A program made the translations under genes and the position numbers. A model generated the notes under the pieces. The model had not been told where the DNA came from, did not search any database, and was given only the letters and a program-made list of their open reading frames with translations. A DNA stretch of 64,000 bases from Congeria kusceri (Eukaryota; Mollusca; Bivalvia; Myida; Dreissenidae). The DNA lies in the NCBI GenBank assembly GCA_027627225.1, contig CM051024.1:47279047-47343046 (forward strand), written 5' to 3'. Numbering within the stretch: position 1 is the stretch's first letter; each line of letters begins with the position of its first letter. Shown piece after piece: positions 59,961-64,000 of this stretch.

Positions 59961-61483
59961 TGTTGCCTTAAATATTTATTATAATGTTTTGTTGATTTAT
60001 TGATGAATGTGTTATAGTTATACGAAATGGTTAAACACACGGTAGCTCAAATGCTGGTCACTCGACTGATAATTTAAATTCTTAAAGTAAACACATAGAT
60101 ACCAGTCATTGTTTGCTGAATTTGGTGAGCTATTGCAATTTGCATATAGTTGAATAGATAATAAATCCAAATCAAACATGGTGAGGGCCACTTGAAGAAA
60201 TTTAATGCCGTAATAAATAGATTATATGACTTAATTGTAGTCTAATTAATGAGACGTGCTGCGAATTAAGTGTTACTTTTTATATAGGGCTAAATTCGCT
60301 GGAACGTCTTGTTGCCGAAAGACCATTTTTGTGGTGGAAACCTAAAAGTTTAAATTTTCATGAATTTCCATTATTTGCGACAATAAATCAATGTATTTTA
60401 CTTAAACAACACCTAAACTGCTTAACATATGCCGAAATTTACCATGCTAACCATGCCATTTCAGCGCGTGAAAGTAGCGACGAAAATCCTGTCGCCACTC
60501 GATAGACATATAGGGAGAAATTTTCACCATAAAATTGGTCTTTACCCGGTTTGGCCCCGCCAATATTGCCCATATAAAAAGTAGCTCAATATTGGCACAG
60601 GGCCTAACTTGTTATGCTTATATGACTTGATAAAATATTTGATTTAAGATCATAATGTTATTTAGCATCTCTCCTTCAGTAACTTAATCTCTGACATAAG
60701 TATAAACATCAAACAAAAAATGAACAATTTGAACATGAAAAACAAAGAATTAAGTGGTTACAAGCACACAGTACAATTTGTATTTTGTAGCATTATAATG
60801 TAGTGCATTTTGTTTAAACTGTTTCCATTTAAAACATAAATCGTTATGTTTCAGCGTTTTTCCTCTATATAAAGTCGGTACCGGAAAGCGGTACCATTTC
60901 CAACCGGATTTTCTGACTAGTTTTCCCAATTTGAAGTTAAAAAATTCCCAAATGTAAGAAAAATTCCAAAAAGACCCTGAAAAGTTCCTGTATTTTACTT
61001 TTGTTTTACCCAAGCGTAAACCTCCACGTACAGCTGCAGGGCCTTCCCCAGGCCGTTGTAGCGCCCCGGTGCCCGGGCGTTTAATGTGAACTTGAAAATA
61101 TCCGGGGCGCCTAAAATTAGTGTTGTGCTTATAAACATTGCCCGGGGTATGTGTATTTTATCAATTAATTAGCTGTGTTGACTGCAGCAGACCGACAATT
61201 CCTGCGGTGAAAGCTGATCTCTTACGTCACAATGGCCGTTTTTCACTCGAGAAACATGTACACCCTCTCTATAAAGTTACTGAATGATCAAAGTGAGTGT
61301 TACTTCGCTGAAAATTTTAACAATCAACAGTTATTCCTAAGCCGCAATCAATCACCGTGAAGCACCACCCTGTAGGCGGAGTTTCAACATGCAGTAAAAT
61401 CTGATTTCAAAGAAGTATGGATATTTTTGGCTAAAGAAATGGAGCGATTGGCCTATAACTTATAGGTCACTAATCCAACAGCC
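59961..61483. other. intergenic, no gene recognised
   Basis: An 87-codon minus frame at 60750-61013 has no recognisable domain. A GC-rich block at 61035-61150 (GCGCCCCGGTGCCCGGGCG) looks like a short repeat. Confidence 0.4.
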
Positions 61484-61580
61484 TTGCTGTTGGTCTAGCT
61501 CTTTAGAGACGTGGTTAGACTGTCTGGCTCTAATGCAGAGGACCAGGGTTCAATTCCCCGCTGGCACTCAGGACTTCTTA
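61484..61580 (+). repeat. tRNA-like sequence, probable SINE
   Basis: TGGTCTAGCTCTTTAGAG...GTGGTTAGA and a B box (GGGTTCAATTCCCC) are present. The arrangement is interrupted and lacks pairing ends, so it is not called a tRNA gene. Confidence 0.5.
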
Positions 61581-62249
61581 ACTTTAGAAACTTGTAAGCC
61601 AAGGGGTTCTGTGCGCAGTTCAGTGTAATGATGGCACATCCTACAGTCTTGCTTTTAGGTGGTCGCTCTAGTTAAGTAAAACTGTTAATATCCGCCTGTC
61701 AGCCTGGAGACCCGGATTGATCCCCCACAATTTACAATTTGTACAATGTATAATAAAATGAGGGCTCTAAATTGTTTTGATGCTTCAATACACTCACAAT
61801 CAAGTTTTATTATATGAAGTTACACTAGTTTAATTTTTGTATGGAAAGTTAATTTATGCAAACATGCACATTATTGTTACTGTTTTAATTATTTCAACTA
61901 ACCATTCAGTCTTTTTTTTATTATAGTGTGCCATAACATGGTGAGGATTCATGAAATTGTCCATGAATTCAGGATTGACTGTTCCAATGCAAATAAACTT
62001 AAAGAATATAATTGCATCATCAAGTATATCCAGTATATAAAATATTGATTTAGAAAAAAATACACCAACACTGACTATACTGATGGTTGCAGCAAATTAG
62101 ATCCTATTGCAGATTTTTTAAATGTGTTACATTTTTCCAAAATTTTAGTAGCCACTAGCCATTGTCCATTTTGGATACTTGAAGTTCTAGCATAGCATGT
62201 AATTATTATATAGAAAAAAGGACAAGTTAGTAACCGTTAAAACCTAATC

Positions 62250-62325
62250 GAAGGTTCAGCGTGAAACTGTTGTATCTGCTATATAGAAATGTTAATCAGA
62301 TAAAACAGTTTCACGCTCAGCCCTT
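62250..62325. repeat. foldback element, copy 3
   Basis: CGAAGGTTCAGCGTGAAAC pairs with GTTTCACGCTCAGCCCTTG; its loop is like that of the other two copies. Confidence 0.78.
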
Positions 62326-62359
62326 GAAATTTGGTATGATTTGTCCATGAACTGTGATT

Positions 62360-62458
62360 GGGAGAAACACAGTTACCGGTACATATCCCGGTAGTTGATT
62401 TTGTGACATCCCACAGTTACCGGTACATATCCCTGTAGTCGATTTTGTGGCATCCCAT
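62360..62458. repeat. ~44-bp tandem duplication
   Basis: ACAGTTACCGGTACATATCC followed by a GTAGTTGATTTTGTGACATCCC-like block occurs twice with few differences. Confidence 0.85.
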
Positions 62459-62470
62459 CCTAAAAAAGTA

Positions 62471-62731
62471 ATGAGACGTATCGTGGGAAACCCAGCTTTA
62501 ATGCATGTGCGTAAAGTGTCGCCCCGGATCAGCCTGTGCAGTCCGCACAGGCTAATCCGGGATGGCAATTTCCGCTTTTGTGGTATTTTCTGTCATGGAA
62601 GTCTCTTCTAAACATAAATACACTGTAGGCGGAAGGTGCTGTCCCGGATTAGCCTGTGCAGACTGCACAGGCTAATCCGGGACGACACTTTAGGCACATG
62701 CATTAAGACCGGTTTTTTCACGACGCGCCAC
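62471..62731. mobile_element. nested-hairpin element, copy 9
   Basis: Full copy with two well-preserved palindromes; the only one of the family outside the UTP20 gene in this window. Confidence 0.92.
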
Positions 62732-62748
62732 TAATAATGTGCTAAACA

Positions 62749-62915
62749 GAGTCAGTTAGCAGGTCTTTTTATTAAAGTGAATAAAGATGTTATGTAAAAA
62801 CAAGTAATAAAGTGTCATCATAAAAATGTATTAATATAATAGAGTCAGTTAGCAGGTCTTAAAGTGAATAAAGATGTTACGTGGAAACGAGTAATAAAAT
62901 GTACCATTAAAATAG
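62749..62915. repeat. ~90-bp tandem duplication
   Basis: AGAGTCAGTTAGCAGGTCTT followed by AAAGTGAATAAAGATGTTA occurs twice. Confidence 0.85.
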
Positions 62916-63219
62916 ATATTGTCTGGCACAACATTATATGAAATAATTTGTGTGCGCATGAGGTTTATAAATGGAAATGTTGCTTGTTACATGATCATGT
63001 AAAAACTTTCCCTTGCATGTATCCCTTCATGCCTGATGATGTCATCTGAAGAAATAGAAATAACAGGGGAATGCCTTTTCAAAAGACCTTTGAGAGGGTA
63101 TTTTTAGAAACAAATGTATTTCATAAGTGTTCATTGGTTGAAAAAACGTTGAAACACATAACTCGAAATAAGAGTTGTGCAACCATCTAATCATTGAAAG
63201 ACCAATGTACTGATTCAGT

Positions 63220-64000
63220 AATGCTAGGTTCCCACTATCGTACGATCCGTTACGAACGCCACGATTGGCCACACGTAGCTGATTGTGGTATTTCTTTGAG
63301 ATTTCAGGCTTGTCAACGTCGTGATGCGAGTCCATACGTTTTGATACGATGGTTTGCGTTCTGTTCGGCTCTGGTCATGATTTGTCAATTACAGGTGTCA
63401 CAATCTGTCACGCTCTGATCTCCAATTTAGATATGATTATATACATTTTGTTGGGATCGTTTCGATCGAGGCCACGATTGGGTCTCCGATCTGACATGAT
63501 CATCACGATTGTGTTCTCCGAATTAGGATGTTCTAGCACGTACAGATAAGTTCCGATACGCTTATCACGAATAAATGCACTCCGTTACGATAGGATACGA
63601 TTGTGTTTGCGATGTCTTTCACGATCATGATCGATGGAGACCACGATTTGAGGTACGACTGGACCCAAATGATATAAATACAGCCCGACTGACTATTGAC
63701 GTCATTGTTTCTTGCGATCGCAACACATCTTAACAGAGCGTGGTGTTTCTTCTTGTCTACGATTTATCCCGATCACCACCATGTGGATGCATGATAAGAT
63801 ATGATTTTTTGCGCTTTGTTATGATGCAATAATATCTGATACGATGATCCCGATGGACAATAGATCACAGTTGATCGTGTTAATCATAGAGAAATTTTAA
63901 AACCGTTCAAAGTTGTTCTACGATTAACGCTTTTGCCACAACTGACCTCAAGATCTGTTAAGATCTGATAAGATCTAATAGGATCACCGCAATTGGTCCA
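63220..64000. repeat. GATC/ACGAT-rich repeat-like region, runs off right edge
   Basis: Begins at CTAGGTTCCCACTATCGTAC. The words ACGAT, TACGAT, CACGATT and GATC recur many times, clearly more than in the flanking sequence. Frames here have no recognisable product. Probably the edge of a larger repeat. Confidence 0.5.

Noticed and set aside
60750..61013. 87-codon minus frame (MGKTKVKYRNFSGSFWNFSY)
   Set aside because: Aromatic-rich from AT-rich sequence, no family recognised, no splice or promoter support.

Overview
This is a eukaryotic, animal-type window: short exons with GT-AG introns and a very dense load of short transposons, tRNA-derived SINEs and tandem arrays. The repeat style looks like a bivalve mollusc, perhaps a heterodont such as Dreissena. 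That species call is inference from recollection of similar repeats, not a database match.

Two protein-coding genes can be supported, arranged head to head. The left two thirds (414-43450, minus strand) holds the N-terminal part of UTP20, a giant HEAT-repeat scaffold of the small-subunit processome that matures 18S rRNA in the nucleolus. I could assemble 32 exons (4,947 coding bases, 1,649 codons). The reading frame stays open across all 31 junctions, and the order agrees with the N-terminal half of animal UTP20; the gene runs off the left edge. The second gene (48710-53263, plus strand) is a complete eight-exon DEPDC7-like gene (629 residues) with a DEP domain. The 5.3 kb between the two start codons is filled with a decayed LINE, two elements nested in it, and four copies of a ~370-bp repeat that end just before the DEPDC7 TATA box.

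The UTP20 introns hold most of the repeats: a family of ~260-bp hairpin elements (eight copies in introns, one at 62.5 kb), a hAT-like pair with perfect 8-bp target duplications, TA- and TTAA-flanked miniature elements, SINEs, and arrays with periods of 19, 26, 30 and 68 bp. Two arrays are notable because their repeat unit contains the 3' end of a UTP20 exon together with its 5' splice site (exon 26 at 9458 and exon 9 at 29766), so each array carries many extra donor sites. UTP20 exon 21 is greatly enlarged and encodes an acidic/basic linker with two motifs that look like SUMO-interacting motifs.

The right 10 kb (53.3-64 kb) has no recognisable coding gene. It holds foldbacks, a ~168-bp tandem element, paired elements with inverted ends, a possible promoter or non-coding first exon near 59.6-59.96 kb, and a GATC/ACGAT-rich repeat at the right edge. 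No rRNA, CRISPR array or functional tRNA gene was found; the tRNA-like sequences are parts of SINEs.
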